NCBI GenBank assembly: GCA_025449115.1
Contig: JAHLKC010000147.1
Span: 1-64,000, forward strand
Origin: Chytridium lagenaria
Lineage: Eukaryota; Chytridiomycota; Chytridiomycetes; Chytridiales; Chytridiaceae
Length of the DNA: 64,000 nt
Direction: 5' to 3'
In this document: piece after piece, positions 48,488-61,884 of the stretch
Numbering within the stretch: position 1 is the stretch's first letter
Layout of the letters: each line of letters begins with the position of its first letter
Made by a program: the position numbers and the translations under genes
The notes under the pieces: generated by a model
Told to the model about the DNA's origin: nothing
The model's database searches: none
Seen by the model: only the letters and a program-made list of their open reading frames with translations

Positions 48488-50205
48488 AGTGGTAGCACTT
48501 CGGCTGGTTGGAAGAAGGAGTGAACAATCCATTTGAGGACTAAGGAGTAGAGAACAGCAGAGAAGAGTGTGAGCATTGCAAGAAAGAAAGAATCAGTCCC
48601 AAGGCACCAAAGAAAGTAACCAGTCAACACGAAAGATGACGAAAGAAAAGGACGACAAACCTGTGATGTTTGATGGCACACAGTTCCACATCTGGAAGTA
48701 CCGCATGGTCGGTACCTCAAAGGCAAGGGCCTTTGGAAGATTGTGGATAAGGGCTGGACGCCCTATGCAGTCGTTGACACGCCTACAAACGCCGAGAAGA
48801 AAACTAGGTTAGAAGAGGAAGACCTGGATATGAAAGCAAAAGCGAGAATTGAATCAAGAGTGCATGATATCATCTTACCGCTAATCCAGGATGAAATAAC
48901 GGCGAAAGCAACTTGGGATAAAATTGTCGAGACCTATGAGAGAAAGGCTCAGACAAACAGAAACGCGATTAGAAGAAAGCTCACCAACTTGAAGATGAAA
49001 GAAGAGGACGACTTAAAGACTTACATTGCAGAGATCTCGTCAACAATCCAGCAACTAAAGGCTGCGGGGGAGGACACTGGAACCCCGCAGCACATCTCTA
49101 TCCTTCTGACCACCCTACCAGAAGCGTATGATATTATCGTAAATCTCCTCGAGAACGACCAAAGCAGAGAATGACTATGCCTATGTGGTGGGAAAACTGT
49201 TAGATCATGAGAAAATTAAGAAAGAAAAAGGAGAACAGAGGACAGGTGCTCAAGCTCATGCTGCAGGGAGACATAACAATCAGCAGGCAACGCGGAGGTG
49301 AAGACCGCGAATGTTTCAATTGTGGTCGAAGAGGACACCTGGCTAGAGATTGCTGGGGTGCTAGACGAAACATCGAAAATAGATACGATGGAAACAACGA
49401 ACCTCAAGCTCAACCAGCAGCAGCTGGAAGAGGTCATTTCCGTGGACGAGGACGTGGTGGATTCCGTGGTCGGAGGCCGCGGAAGAGGTGGTCGAGGCCG
49501 TGGTGGTTGGAACCGTGGCCCTAATGCAAACGTAGCGAATCAGAACAACAATCAAAACAACAACAACAACGGAGGGAATCCAGTAGTGTTCGTTGCCGCA
49601 GTGCCAACAGTCAACATGACTGGGGATGGCATGCTGCAAGCGAGAGACACTAGATGGATGTTAGATTCAGGAGCTACTCACCATATGACGTTTCAACGCA
49701 ACATCCTGTCAAACTACCGATCCATTCAGTGCAACATCAGCACGGCGGACAGCCAGAGCGAGCTGGAATCGAAAGGGGTCGGAGACTGTGAAGTAAAGAT
49801 TAGAATTGGGGAAGAACAGGAACGCTAATACTGAAGAATGTGTTATATGTACCGAACATCGGACGGAACCTATCTCGCTTGGGATGGCGAGGAAGAAAGA
49901 ACTGGACATCTTTCCAAAAGATGATGGCTATGATCTGAAACCGAAGAAAGGACCATCAGCACAAGCGCTAGCAACATTCACATACAGCAGCAAGGAAAAC
50001 CTCATTTACCTTGATCAACGTCGGAGTCTAAACCCAGCACCTCCGTTGCAAAGGCTGGGAAGCCACTATCGCCACATCAGTGGCACCTGAGGATGGGTCA
50101 TCTAGGAAAGAAGAGTGTGAAGAAGTTAGTGAAGGTTGCAAAGGGAGTCAACATGACAGATGAAGAGGACACTCACCTTTGCGAAGGGTGTGTTGATGGA
50201 AAGAT

Positions 50206-50527
50206 TGTTGGGTTTTACATCTTCACTTATATTCACGTGTTAGTTTTCGCTATTATGTTGGTTAATGACTCTTGGTCTTTCTACTGTTTGTTTAGTTACT
50301 TGGTTTTTGTTCTTCGTGTTATTCTCCATGTCATCGACTGTGCGGGAACTGTGCTGCGACTGTGCAGGCACAGTGATGACAACAGCGGCTTTGCCGACTG
50401 TGCTACGACTGTGCCGACTGTGCCAGCTCTTAGTATAAGAACTCAAGGTTTTCCAATGTAATAAAATAAGTGATCATATATATACATTTGTCTTTATTGA
50501 GCTCTAAGTACGCGTCAGGATCCAACA
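50206..50527 (+). repeat. Solo LTR of a different family (type E) with target duplication AAGAT
   Basis: 322 bp, TGTTGGGTTTTACATC...GGATCCAACA, flanked by AAGAT at 50201-50205 and 50528-50532. Removal restores the integrase frame (CVDGK-MTR). It contains a cluster of GACTGTG words (about 50336-50425), a TATAAGA near 50435 and AATAAAATAAG signal. No internal region of this family is in the window. Confidence 0.92.
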
Positions 50528-52115
50528 AAGATGACGAGAGTTTCATTCCCTGACAAACCCGACGAAATCAAAGCTAAAGAACCTCTTGAATGGATTCACG
50601 TCGATATTGTCGGCCCTATGAAGAATGCGTCAAACGGCGGCGCAAGATACTTTCTCACAATCGTGGACAGCGCCACAAACTACGTGACCGTGTATCTGTG
50701 CAAGCAGAAGAGCGAGTCAGTAAAGTTATTAAGAGTTTTAAAGAAGAAGCCGAAAAGCGCATCAAGCAGAAATTGAAAGAGATTGTGGCGGACAACGGTG
50801 GGGAGTTCAACAACAAAATTATGAAGGATTGGTGTTTGGAGCATGGAGTACGACTCACCTTCACCATGCCGTACACACCGCAGCAGAACGGTGTTGCTGA
50901 GAGGATGAACAGGAGCTTGAACGAGCGATCTAAGAGCATGTTAAGCTCATCAAAACTGGAAACGAGATTTTGGGGAGAAGCTGTGATGGCTGCAGCTTAC
51001 CTTATCAATAGATTGCCTACGCGCACCAACGAAGAAGACGCCACGCCACTTGAGAAATTTGCCGGAGTCAAGCCTGATCTCTCGAGGTTGCGTGTCTGGG
51101 GATGCCTCGCGCTTGTCTTGATCCCAAAGCAGCAGAGAAAGAAAGGCGACTTTAACGCTCGCCGCTGCGTGCTTGTGGGATATGAACCGCTTGGATACCG
51201 CCTGTGGGACTTGCAAGCAAATAAGCTGGTTAGAAGCAAGTCTGTTATTTTTGATGAAGGAGTTTTTGGGGGGAAGAGAAGAGAGAGACAGAAGTTTGAA
51301 GGGATGTATCAGAATGGAAGAGTGATCTGGACTTACCAGATTACAACACGGATTCGGCAAGTTCTGACGGAAGCGAGGGCGAAACCGCTGTAGATGACAA
51401 CTCCGATGAAGAGGAAGATGATAATGTTAGTTATCACACACCTGATCGTGAAGACTACAACGAAGAAGATAGAGAAGAACCACGTCACCTACGGTTCGTC
51501 GATCAGTGGAAGAAGAGTGCCAAATTTCCGTGAAGACCTGGATGAACCGTACGAAACATCCCTTCGAAGGTCAACAAGGAACAAGAAGAAACCTGGAGAG
51601 TTTTGGACGGTTAAGCCATCCGCCAACACCGCATCATGGGAAGAAGATGATGATGAGCCAAAAACTTACTTAGAAGCGATGCAGAGGAAGGAGAAGGATG
51701 AATGGAGGAAAGCAATGAAGAGGAGATGAAGAGCTTGGTCGAGATGGGGACTTGGAGGCTGGTGCCCCGACCAAAAGACAAGAAAATAATTAAATCTGGA
51801 TGGGTGTACAAAACTAAGCGCGATGAGTTGGGTAATTTGGACAATGTTGACGATATCATTGAAGCGTCAACAAGCAAGGAGGAACTGGACAGATCGGAGA
51901 GAAGATTTATGAGACGTTACCTTTGAACACGAGCTGCAAGTTTTCGATACGTATTGGGCTGGCAGTGTCGCTATGATCGTGTGAAAGGGAAGATTGTGGT
52001 GTTCCAGCAGAGATACATCGAAACGATGGGTCATAAGCTGGAATTACCGAAACCCTTTTGCATTACACGCCAATGGACACTGTGAAAAGCTGTTGAAGAC
52101 AATGGAAGGCGAGAT

Positions 52116-52513
52116 TGTAGGGGTTACGGGGCTCAATTGTAATTAAATATAATGAATTAATAAAGAGAATTACTATAAAGAATGGTGATGGAGTCTCCAG
52201 CGGTGACAGGGAGGTAATTACTACGAAACTTCCATATATTAATTTAACTACTTTTCGCAATACATGTAGAGGTGGGGATTTACATCAGAACTCATGATCC
52301 GTAAATCCCTCCAAATTACGTATCATAAATTAAACATAAAATAATAAAGTTTAAGGGATTAACGCATCCTCAAATGGAATGAGGAGCTCAATAAAACTGA
52401 TCAACTCAAAAACTTAAATAACGCGTAAACGAATAGGTTCGGGGGAAAAATAATTTAGACAAATAACGAATGTGGGTGAGTGAAACAAAATAGAAAGATG
52501 AATAAACCCAACA
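52116..52513 (-). repeat. 3' LTR of copy 4 (type A)
   Basis: TGTAGGGG...CCCAACA in plus orientation; differs from its partner at 56601-57002 by several substitutions and small indels, so copy 4 is not brand new. Confidence 0.92.
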
Positions 52514-52542
52514 TTCCCCCCTCACTTTCTAACCTTGCAGTT

Positions 52543-55500
52543 TTAATCAACCACTTTAACCATCCCAAACTTTGCTCGTAATTCTTCAAACTTCGTTCGA
52601 GGCAAAGCTTTCGTAAACAGGTCTGCAGGTTGCTCCTTCGTGTTCAGGTACTCCACGCGTATTTTCTTCGCGTTAACCTATCTCGTATGACGTGGAACCT
52701 TCTATCCACGTGTCGCGAACTTTGCGATATTATCGGCGTGCTTGCGAGGGAATTTGCCGTCGTGTTGTCGCCGTAAATCACCGGAGGGTCATTAAACGTA
52801 TAACCCAACTCCCCCAGAAGTTGGCTGACCCAATCATATGTGACAATGCTTCACTAAGTGAAACATATTCAGCTTCGCGGTAGACTGAGCCGTCGTCGCT
52901 TGCTTTTTCGTTCCCCACACCACAGCTCCCCCGTTCAAAGTGATTACAAAACCACTTGTTGACTTCATGTCGTCCGGATCAGTTTCCCATGTCTGCGTCT
53001 GCATATCCCAACCAATTCCAGCTTGTCCTTTCGAGTATACTGAATTCCCAACTGCTTCGTTTGCTGTAAGTATCCACACGTTCGGTAAAGCGCATCCCAA
53101 TGCGCAGGGTAAGGGTTTCTTGAAATCTAGCACTCATTCCAGGCGAATGCTATATCAGGTCTTGTCCCGATCATCGCATGCATCAAGGATCCAGTGTACT
53201 GTCGGTATCCTTGATTCTTCTCTTGTTTTCGTTATCTCCCCTCCATGTTCTTCAGGAGTTTCTTACGGCGTCCATTGGGGTATAGTGTAAAAGGTTTTCG
53301 GTATTCCAGCTTTTGACCCATCGTTTCAATGTATCTCTGCTGGAACACCACAATCTTCCCTTTTACACGATCATAGCGACATTGCCACCCCAGGACATAT
53401 CGAAAACTTGAAGCTCTCGTACTTCGGTAACGTCTCATGAACCGTTTTTCTGATCGGTCTAATTCCTCCTTGCTCGTCGACGCTTCTATGATATCATCAA
53501 CGTAGACGCCCTTCAAGGTGAGGTCCTTGCCGTTTCGCTTGTAGTAAAGGCACGGATCCGCCGCAGAGCGAGTAAACTTCTCCTCGTCGACTTGGAACGT
53601 GTTCAAGTCGGTGTTGAAACACATTGGTGCTTGAACGAGTCCGTAGAGGCTCTTCATGCACAGGCACACCCAGTCTTCTTTCCCTTCAACGACGAATCCT
53701 TCTGGTTGTTCGATATAGATCTCATGATCTTCAAGCTTGCCATTCAAGAACGCGGTTTTGACGTCGTATTGTCAAATCTCCATGTTTTCTTGACAAGCGA
53801 CCGCAAGCATCACTCTCAGTGTTTTTGCTTGATGACAGGTGCGAACTTCTTGTCATAGTTGATTCCTTGTTTTTGCGAATAACCTTTAGCGACAAATCTA
53901 GCTTTGCGTTTGTCGAGATTTCCCAGCTCATCTCGCTTTGTTCTGTACACCCATCCTGATTTAATAATCTTTCTCCCTTTAGGTCGGGGAACCAACTTCC
54001 ATGTTCCCATCTCAACCAAACTCTTCATTTCCTCCTCCATCGCTTTCCTCCACTCGTCCTTCTCCTTCCTACCCATCGCTTCCTGGTAGGTCTTTGGTTC
54101 GTCGTCATCTTCTAACGAAGCCGTGTTTGCTGATGGTCTAACCGTCCAAAACTCTCTGGGCTTCTTCTTGTTCCGTGATGACCTTCGAAGGGATGTTTCG
54201 TATGGCTCATCCAGGTCTTCACGGAAGTTTGGAACTCTTCTTCCACCAGATTGACGAACCGTAGGTGAGTGAGGTTCCTCTCTTTCTTCATCTTCATCGT
54301 CGTCGCGATCAGGTGTATGATAACTACATTATCATCTTCGTCATCTTCAGGCTCTTCGTCGTTTACCGCAGTATCAATTTCACTTCCACCAGAGCTTGAC
54401 GAGTCTGTAGAGTAATCCGGTAAGTCTAGGTCGTTCTTCCACTCTTGAACCTCCCCTTCAAACTTTGATTCTCCCTTTCTGCTTCTGCCGCCATTACTCC
54501 CTCGTTAAAAATCACTGACTTGCTTCTTATCAACTTATTTGTTTGCAAATCCCACAGGCGATAGCCCAGCGGCTCATACCCAATGAGAGCACACCGTCGT
54601 GCGTTGAAATCTCCCTTTTTTCGTTGCTGCTTGGGTATCAATACGAGTGCCAGGCAACCCCAACCACGAAGTCTTGACAAGTCAGGTTTCACTCCGGCGA
54701 ATCTCTCAAGCGGTGTTGCATCTTGTTCGTTCGTTCGGGTTGGTGATCGGTTAATGAGGTAAGCTGCAGCCATCACGGCTTCACCCCAAAAACGCGTTTC
54801 GAGTTTTGAAGAACTTAACATGCTTTTAGACCTCTCGTTCAAGGTCCTGTTCATACGTTCGGCAACACCGTTCTGTTGCGGTGTGTACGGCATGTTGAAG
54901 GTAAGTCGAATCCCATGCTCTAAACACCAATCCTTCATTGGTTTGTTGTTGAATTCGCCGCCGTTGTCTGCCACGATTTCAATGAGCTTCCTTTTGATTT
55001 TCTTCTCGGCTTCTTCTTTAAAACTTTTGATGAACTTGAACGACTCATTCTTCTTCTTGCACAGGTAAACGGTAACGTAGTTTGTCGCGCTGTCGACGAT
55101 GGTGAGGAAGTAACGTGCGCCACCGTTTGACGCGGTCTTCATAGGTCCAACGATATCGACGTGGATTTTCTCGAGAGGGTCCTTGGCTTTCAACTCGTCG
55201 GGTTTGTCAGGAAATGATGTCCTTGTCATTTTCCCATCAACACAACCCTCACAAAGGTAAGTGTCATCTTCATCGTCATCTTGACCCCCTTCGCTACCTT
55301 CATTAACTTCTTCACTCCCTTCTTTCCTAGATGACCCATCCACAAGTGCCACTGGTGCGGTGTCAGAGGCTTCTCGGCCTTTGCTGAGGCGGTGCTTGGC
55401 TTGAATTCGATGACTTGATCAAGGTAAATGAGATTCTCTTTGCTGCTGTAGGTGAACGTTGCAAGTGCTTGCGCTGACGGTTCTTTCTTTGGTTTAAGGT

Positions 55501-56482
55501 CGTATCCGTCATCCTTCGGAAATATGTCAAGATCCTTCTTTCTCGCCATCCCAAGTGAGATCAGGTTCCGTCCGATGTTTGGTACGTATAAAACGTTCTT
55601 GAGTATTAACGTTCCTGTTCTTTCGCCGTTTCTAATCTTCACTTCACAGTCACCTACTCCACGGGATTCAAGGTTGCTGTTGTTGTTGGCAGTGCTGATG
55701 TTGCACTGAATGGAGCGGTAGTTCGACAGGATGTGGCGCTGGAACGTCATGTGGTGAGTGGCTCCAGAGTCTAACATCCATCTGGTGTCTCTAGTCTGCG
55801 GACCGCCTTCCGAGCTCATGTTGACGTAGGTACAGCTGCAACGAATACCACAGGGTTTCCTCCGTTGTTGTTGTTCTGATTGTTGTTTTGGTTTGCCAGG
55901 TTTGCATTAGGTCCTCGATTCCAACCACCTCGGCCTCGACCTCCTCTTCCGCGTCCTCCTCGACCACGGAAACCCCCGCGTCCTCTTCCACGGAAAAAGC
56001 CTCTTCCTGCAGCCGCAGGTTGAGCTTGAGGTTCGTTGTCTCTTTCATTTCTGTTGTCGTTATTTCTTCTCGCGCTCCAGCAGTATCTTGCTAAGTGACC
56101 TTTCTTTCCGCAATTGTAGCATCTTCAAGTTCGTGAGTTTGCGTCTAATCGCGTTTCTGTTCGTCTGAGCCTTTCTCTCATAGGTTTCGATGATTTTATC
56201 CCATGTCGCCTTTGCCGTAGATTCATCCTGGATTAGCGGTAAGATGATATCATGAACTCTTGATTCAATTCTCGCTTTTGCTTTCATGTCCAGGTCTTCT
56301 TCTTCTAACCTAGTCTTCTTTTCGGCATTTGTAGGCGTGTCAACGACTGCATAGGGCGTCCACCCTTTCTCGACGATCTTCCAAAGGCCTTTGCCTTTCA
56401 AGTACCCGATCATGCGGTACTTCCAGACGTGGAACTGTGTCCCATCAAACATCACAGGTTTGTCGTCTTTCTCTTTCGTCAT
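52543..56482 (-). pseudogene. Gag-Pol of copia copy 4 (gag deletion, frame-broken)
   Basis: Starts MTKEKDDKPVMFDGTQFHVW at 56482. Protease RWMLDSGATHHM near 55780; integrase CEGCVDGK, IVADNGGEF, TPQQNGVAERMNRT (55352-54426); RT QYDVKTAFLNGKLE-like and VYVDDIIEAS near 53500; RNase H near 53130-52690 with several breaks. The gag zinc knuckle is lost with the deletion near 56120, so assembly of particles would fail. Confidence 0.85.
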
Positions 56483-56600
56483 CTTTCTCGTGTTGACAGC
56501 TTTCTTTCTTTCTTGGGATAAACGCTCTTTTCTCTTTTACTCTTTGGCCCTCAAATGGATCGATTCACTCCTCCTTCCAACCAGGTGAAGTGCTACCACT

Positions 56601-57002
56601 TGTAGGGGTTACGGGGCTCAATTGTAATTAAAATAGAATGAATTAATAAAGAGAATTATACTATAAAGAATGGTGATGGAGTCTCCAGCGGTGACAGGGA
56701 GGTAATTACTACGAAACTTCCATATATTGATTCTAACTACTTTTCGCAATACATGTAGAAAGTGGGGATTTACATCAGAACTCATGATCCGTAAATCCCT
56801 CCAAATTACGTATCATAAATTAAACATAAAATAATAAAGTTAAGGGATTAACGCATCCTCAAATGGAATGAGGAGCTCAATAAACTGATCAACTCAAAAA
56901 CTTAAATAACGCGTAAACGAATAGGTTCGGGGGAAAAATAACTTAGACAAAATAACGAATGTGGGTGAGTGAAACAAAATAGAAAGATGAATAAACCCAA
57001 CA
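56601..57002 (-). repeat. 5' LTR of copy 4 (type A)
   Basis: 402 bp. Followed on the element side by the AGTGGTAGCACTTC site (56587-56600, minus strand). Confidence 0.92.
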
Positions 57003-57174
57003 GAGATAACTAAAACAAACGAGAAGGGACAAGGATACCGACAGTATACCGGATCGTTGATGCACGCTATGATTGGGACGCGACCAGATATCGCGTTTGC
57101 ACTGGGAATGGCGGCTAGATTTCAAGAAAATCCTTACCCATCACATTGGGACGCGCTTTACCGCACTTGTGGAT

Positions 57175-57574
57175 TGTAGGGGTTACGGGGCTCAATTGTA
57201 ATTAAATTATAAATATTAATAAAGGGAATTAATCTATAAAGAATAGTGATGGAGTCTCCAGCGGTGACAGAGATGTAATTACTACGAAACTTCCATGTAT
57301 TAATGTTAACTACTTCTCGCAATACATGTAGAGGGTGGGGATTTACACCAGAACTCATGACCCGTAAATCCCTCCAATTACGTATCATAAATAAAACATA
57401 AAGTAATAAGGTTAAGGGATTAACGCTTCCTCAAATGGAATGAGGAGCTCAATAAACTGATCAACTCAAAACTTAAAATAACGCGTAAACAAATAGGTTC
57501 GGGGGAAAAATAACTTAGACAAAATAACGAATGTGGGTGAGTGAAACAAAATAGAAAGATGAATAAACCCAACA
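57175..57574 (-). repeat. 3' LTR of copy 5 (type A)
   Basis: 400 bp; agrees with 44692-45092 and 62002-62402 at diagnostic bases. Confidence 0.92.
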
Positions 57575-57605
57575 TTCTCCCCCTCAGCTTTCTAACCTTG
57601 CAGTT

Positions 57606-60600
57606 TTAATCAACCACTTTAACCATCCCAAACTTTGCTCGTAATTCTTCAAACTTCGTTCGCGGCAAAGCTTTCGTAAACAAGTCTGCAGGTTGCTCTT
57701 TTCGTGTTCAGGTACTCCACGCGTATTTTCTTCGCGTTAACCCTATCTCGTATGACGTGGAACCTTCTATCCACGTGTCGTGAACTTTGCGATATTATCG
57801 GCGTGCTGGCGAGGGAATTTGCTGTCGTGTTGTCGCCGTAAATCACCGGGGGGTCATTAAACGTATAACCCAACTCCCCCAGAAGTTGGCTAACCCATAT
57901 CATATGTGACGATGCTTCACTAAGTGAAACATATTCAGCTTCTGCGGTAGACTGGGCCGTCGTTGCTTGTTTCTTCGTTCCCCACACCACAGCTCCCCCG
58001 TTTAACGTGATCACAAAACCACTCGTTGACTTCATGTCGTCTGGATCCGTTCCCATGTCGGCGTCTGCATATCCCACCAATTCCAGCTTGTCCTTTCTAG
58101 TATACTGAATACCCAATTGCTTCGTTTGCTGTAAGTATCCACAAGTTCGGTAAAGCGCATCCCAATGCGCTGGGTAAGGGTTCTCTTGAAACCTAGCGCT
58201 CATTCCAAGCGCGAATGCTATATCAGGTCGAGTTCCAATCATCGCATGCATTAAAGATCCAGTGTACTGTCGGTATCCTTGATTCTTCTCGTTCGTTTTC
58301 ATTATCTCCCCTTCCATGTTCTTCAGGAGTTTCTTCACGGCGTCCATTGGAGTATAGTGTAAAAGAGTTTTCGGTAATTCCAGCTTTTGACCCATCGTTT
58401 CGATGTATCTCTGCTGGAACACCACAATCTTCCCTTTTACACGATCATATCGACATTGCCACCCCAGGACGTATCGAAAACTTGATGCTCTTGTACCTCG
58501 GTAACGTCTCATGAATCGTTTTTCTGATCGATCTAATTCCTCCTTGCTCGTCGACGCTTCTATGATATCATCGACGTAAACTCCCTTCAAGGTGAGATCC
58601 TTGCCGTTTCGCTTGTAATAAAGGCATGGATCCGCCGCTGACCGAGTAAACTTCTCCTCGTCGACTTGGAACGTGTTCAAGTCGGTGTTGAAACACATTG
58701 GTGCTTGAACGAGTCCGTAGAGACTCTTCATGCACAGGCACACCCAGTCTTCCTTCCCTTCAACGACGAATCCTTCAGGCTGTTCAATATATATCTCATG
58801 ATCTTCCAACTTCCCATTCAAAAACGCGGTCTTGACGTCGTATTGTCGAATCTCCATGTTTTCTTGACAAGCGACCGCAAGCATCACTCTCAACGTGCTT
58901 GCTTGATGACAGGTGCAAATTTCTCGTCATAGTCGATTCCTTGTTTCTGCGAGTAGCCTTTAGCAACAAATCTCGCTTTTCGTTTATCGAGATTACCCAA
59001 CTCATCTCGCTTTGTTTTGTACACCCATCCTGATTTAATAATCTTTCTCCCTTTAGGTCGGGGAACCAACCTCCATGTTCCCATCTCAACCAAACTTTTC
59101 ATTTCTTCCTCCATCGCTTTCCTCCACTCGTCCTTCTCCTTCCTACCCATCGCTTCCTGGTAGGTCTTTGGTTCGTCGTCATCTTCTAACGATGCCGTGT
59201 TTGCTGATGGTCTAACCGTCCAAAACTCTCCAGGCTTCTTCTTGTTCCGTGTTGACCTTCGAAGGGATGTTTCGTATGGCTCATCCAGGTCTTCACGGAA
59301 GTTTGGAACTCTTCTTCCACCGGATCGTCGAACGGTAGGTGAGTGAGGTTCTTCTCTTTCTTCATCTTCATCGTCGTCGCGATCAGGTGTATGATAACTA
59401 ACATTATCATCTTCATCATCAGACTCTTCGTCATTAATCGCCGTGTCAACTTCACTACCACCAGAGCTTGACGAGTCTGTAGAGTAATCCGGTAAGTCTA
59501 GATCGTTTTTCCATTCTTGAACCTCCCCTTCAAACTTTGATTCTCCCTTCTCTGCTTCCGCCGCCATTACTCCCTCGTTAAAAATGACTGACTTGCTTCT
59601 AACTAACTTATTCGTTTGCAAATCCCAAAGGCGATAGCCCAGCGGCTCATACCCAACGAGAGCACACCGTCGTGCGTTGAAATCACCCTTCTTACGTTGC
59701 TGCTTGGGTATCAATACGAGTGCCAGGCAACCCCAACCACGGAGTCTTGACAAGTCAGGTTTAACTCCAGCAAATCTCTCAAGCGGCGTTGCATCTTGTT
59801 CGTTCGTTCGGGTTGGTGATCGGTTAATGAGGTAAGCTGCAGCCATCACGGCTTCACCCCAAAAACGCGTTTCGAGTTTTGAAGAACTTAACATGCTTTT
59901 AGACCTCTCGTTCAAGGTCCTGTTCATACGTTCGGCAACACCGTTCTGTTGCGGTGTGTACGGCATGGTGAAGGTAAGTCTAATCCCATGCTCTAAACAC
60001 CAATCCTTCATTGGTTTGTTGTTGAATTCGCCGCCGTTGTCTGCTACGATTTCAATGAGCTTCCTTTTGATTTTCTTCTCGGCTTCTTCTTTAAAACTTT
60101 TGATGAACTTGAACGACTCATTCTTCTTCTTGCACAGGTAAACGGTAACGTAGTTTGTTGCGCTATCGACGATGGTGAGGAAGTAACGTGCGCCGCCATT
60201 TGACGCGGTCTTCATAGGTCCAACGATGTCAACGTGGATTTTCTCGAGAGGCTCCTTGGCTTTCAACTCGTCGGGTTTGTCAGGAAATGATGTCCTTGTC
60301 ATTTTCCCATCAACACAACCCTCACACAGGTAAGTGTCTCTTCATTCGTCATCTTGACTCCCTTCGCTACCTTCATTAACTTCTTCACTCCCTTCTTTCC
60401 TAGATGACCCATCCGCAAGTGCCACTGGTGCGGTGTCAGAGTCTTCTCGACCTTTGCTGAGGCGTGCTTGGCTTGAATTCGATGACTTGATCAAGGTAAA
60501 TGAGATTCTCTTTGCTGCTGTAGGTGAACGTTGCAAGTGCTTGTGCTGACGGTTCTTTCTTTGGTTTAAGGTCGTATCCGTCGTCCTTCGGGAATATGTC

Positions 60601-61884
60601 AAGATCCTTCTTTCTCGCCATCCCAAGCGAGATCAGGTTCCGTCCGATGTTTGGTACGTATAACACGTTCTTGAGTATTAACGTTCCTGTTCTTTCACCG
60701 TTTCTAATCTTCACTTCACAGTCACCAACTCCACGGGATTCAAGATTGCTGTTGTTGTCGGCAGTGCTGATGTTGCACTGGATGGAGCGGTAGTTCGACA
60801 GGATGTTGCGCTGGAACGTCATGTGGTGAGTGGCTCCAGAGTCTAACATCCATCTGGTGTCTCTAGTCTGCGGACCGCCTTCCGAGCTCATGTTGACGGT
60901 AGGTACTGCTGCAACGAAGACCACAGGATTTCCTCCGTTGTTGATGTTCTGATTGTTGTTTTGGTTTGCCAGGTTTGCATTAGGTCCTCGATTCCAACCA
61001 CCTCGGCCTCGACCTCCTCTTCCGCGTCCTCCTCGACCACGGAAACCACCGCGACCTCTTCCTCGGTAAAAGCCTCTTCCTGCAGCCGCAGGTTGAGCTT
61101 GGGTTCGTTGTCTCTTTCATTTCTGTTGTCGTTATTTCTTCTCGCGCTCCAACAGTCTCTTGCTAAGTGGCCTTTCTTTCCGCAATTGTAGCATTCTCGG
61201 TCCTCGCCGCCGCGGTGTCTTTGTTGTTGATTATTGTAGCGTCCCGCAGCGTGAGCCTGAGCGCCTTCATTCTCTTCATTTTCTTTCTTTCTCTCTTTCA
61301 GTTTCGTTTCATGATCTAACAGCTTTCCAACGACATAGGCATAGTCAGCCTCGGCTTTGGGTTCGTTCTCGAGGAGATTGACTATGATGTCGTATGCTTC
61401 CGGGAGGGTCGTCAAGAGGATGGAGATGTGTTGCGGGGTTGCCGTGTCTTCCCCCGCTGCCTTCAGTTGCTGAATGGTTGACGAGACCTCCGCGATGTAA
61501 GTCTTTAAGTCGTCTTCTTCTTTCATCTTCAAGTTCGTGAGTTTGCGTCTAATCGCGTTTCTGTTCGTCTGAGCCTTTCTCTCATAGGTCTCGATGATTT
61601 TATCCCATGTCGCCTTGCCGTAGATTCATCCTGGATTAGCGGTAAGATGATATCATGAACTCTTGATTCAATTCTCGCTTTTGCTTTCATGTCCAGGTCT
61701 TCTTCTTCTAACCTAGTCTTCTTTTCGGCATTTGTAGGCGTGTCAACAACTGCATAGGGCGTCCAGCCCTTCTCGACGATCTTCCAAAAGCCTTTGCCTT
61801 TCAAGTACCCGATCATGCGGTACTTCCAGATGTGGAACTGTGTCCCATCAAACATCACCGTTTGTCGTCGTTTTCTTTCGTCAT
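57606..61884 (-). CDS. Gag-Pol polyprotein of copia copy 5 (few breaks)
   Basis: The start at 61884 (MTKENDD) is one base out of frame with MFDGTQFHIWKYRMIGYLKG. Gag continues through 61532-60888 with CYNCGKKGHLARDC. Protease and GAG-pre-integrase: 60924-60436 (MLDSGATHHM). Integrase through spacer to the RT start is one 470-codon frame (60302-58890), with IVADNGGEF, TPQQNGVAERMNR and KARFVAKGYSQKQG. RT-RNase H is one 414-codon frame (58893-57649), with VYVDDIIEAS and VGYADADMGTDPDD. Only about five single-base breaks separate it from a full-length polyprotein. It is the best reference for the family. Confidence 0.88.

Larger units (their letters stand above)
52116..57002 (-). mobile_element. 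Ty1/copia copy 4 (family A), nested in copy 3, target duplication GAGAT
   Basis: LTRs 52116-52513 (3') and 56601-57002 (5'). GAGAT at 52111-52115 and 57003-57007 proves a direct insertion into the RT of copy 3. Internal deletion at about 56120 fuses mid-gag (LTNLKM) to the zinc-knuckle region, losing roughly 330-400 bp including the second half of gag. Confidence 0.93.
48131..57174 (+). mobile_element. Ty1/copia copy 3 (LTR type C), 5' LTR and body, host of nested insertions
   Basis: 5' LTR 48131-48487, primer-binding-like AGTGGTAGCACTTC, then gag-pol. It is interrupted by a solo LTR (50206-50527) and by copy 4 (52116-57002); pol resumes at 57003-57174 and stops abruptly in the RT/RNase H boundary. 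The missing 3' end is at 39878-38953 on the other strand. An internal deletion at about 51841 removes the RT core: DELGNLD runs straight into VDDIIEAS. The element was non-autonomous independent of sequencing errors. Confidence 0.88.
48636..57174 (+). pseudogene. Gag-Pol of copia copy 3 (interrupted, deleted, frame-broken)
   Basis: MTKEKDDKPVMFDGTQFHIW start; knuckle CFNCGRRGHLARDCWG; FRGRGRGGFRGRR Arg/Gly stretch; protease RWMLDSGATHHM near 49652; integrase resumes after the solo LTR with IHVDIVGPM, IVADNGGEF and TPQQNGVAERMNRS. The spacer and RT remnants run to 52115, then 57003-57174. The coding sequence is continuous with the piece 39878-39344 on the minus strand. Confidence 0.85.
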
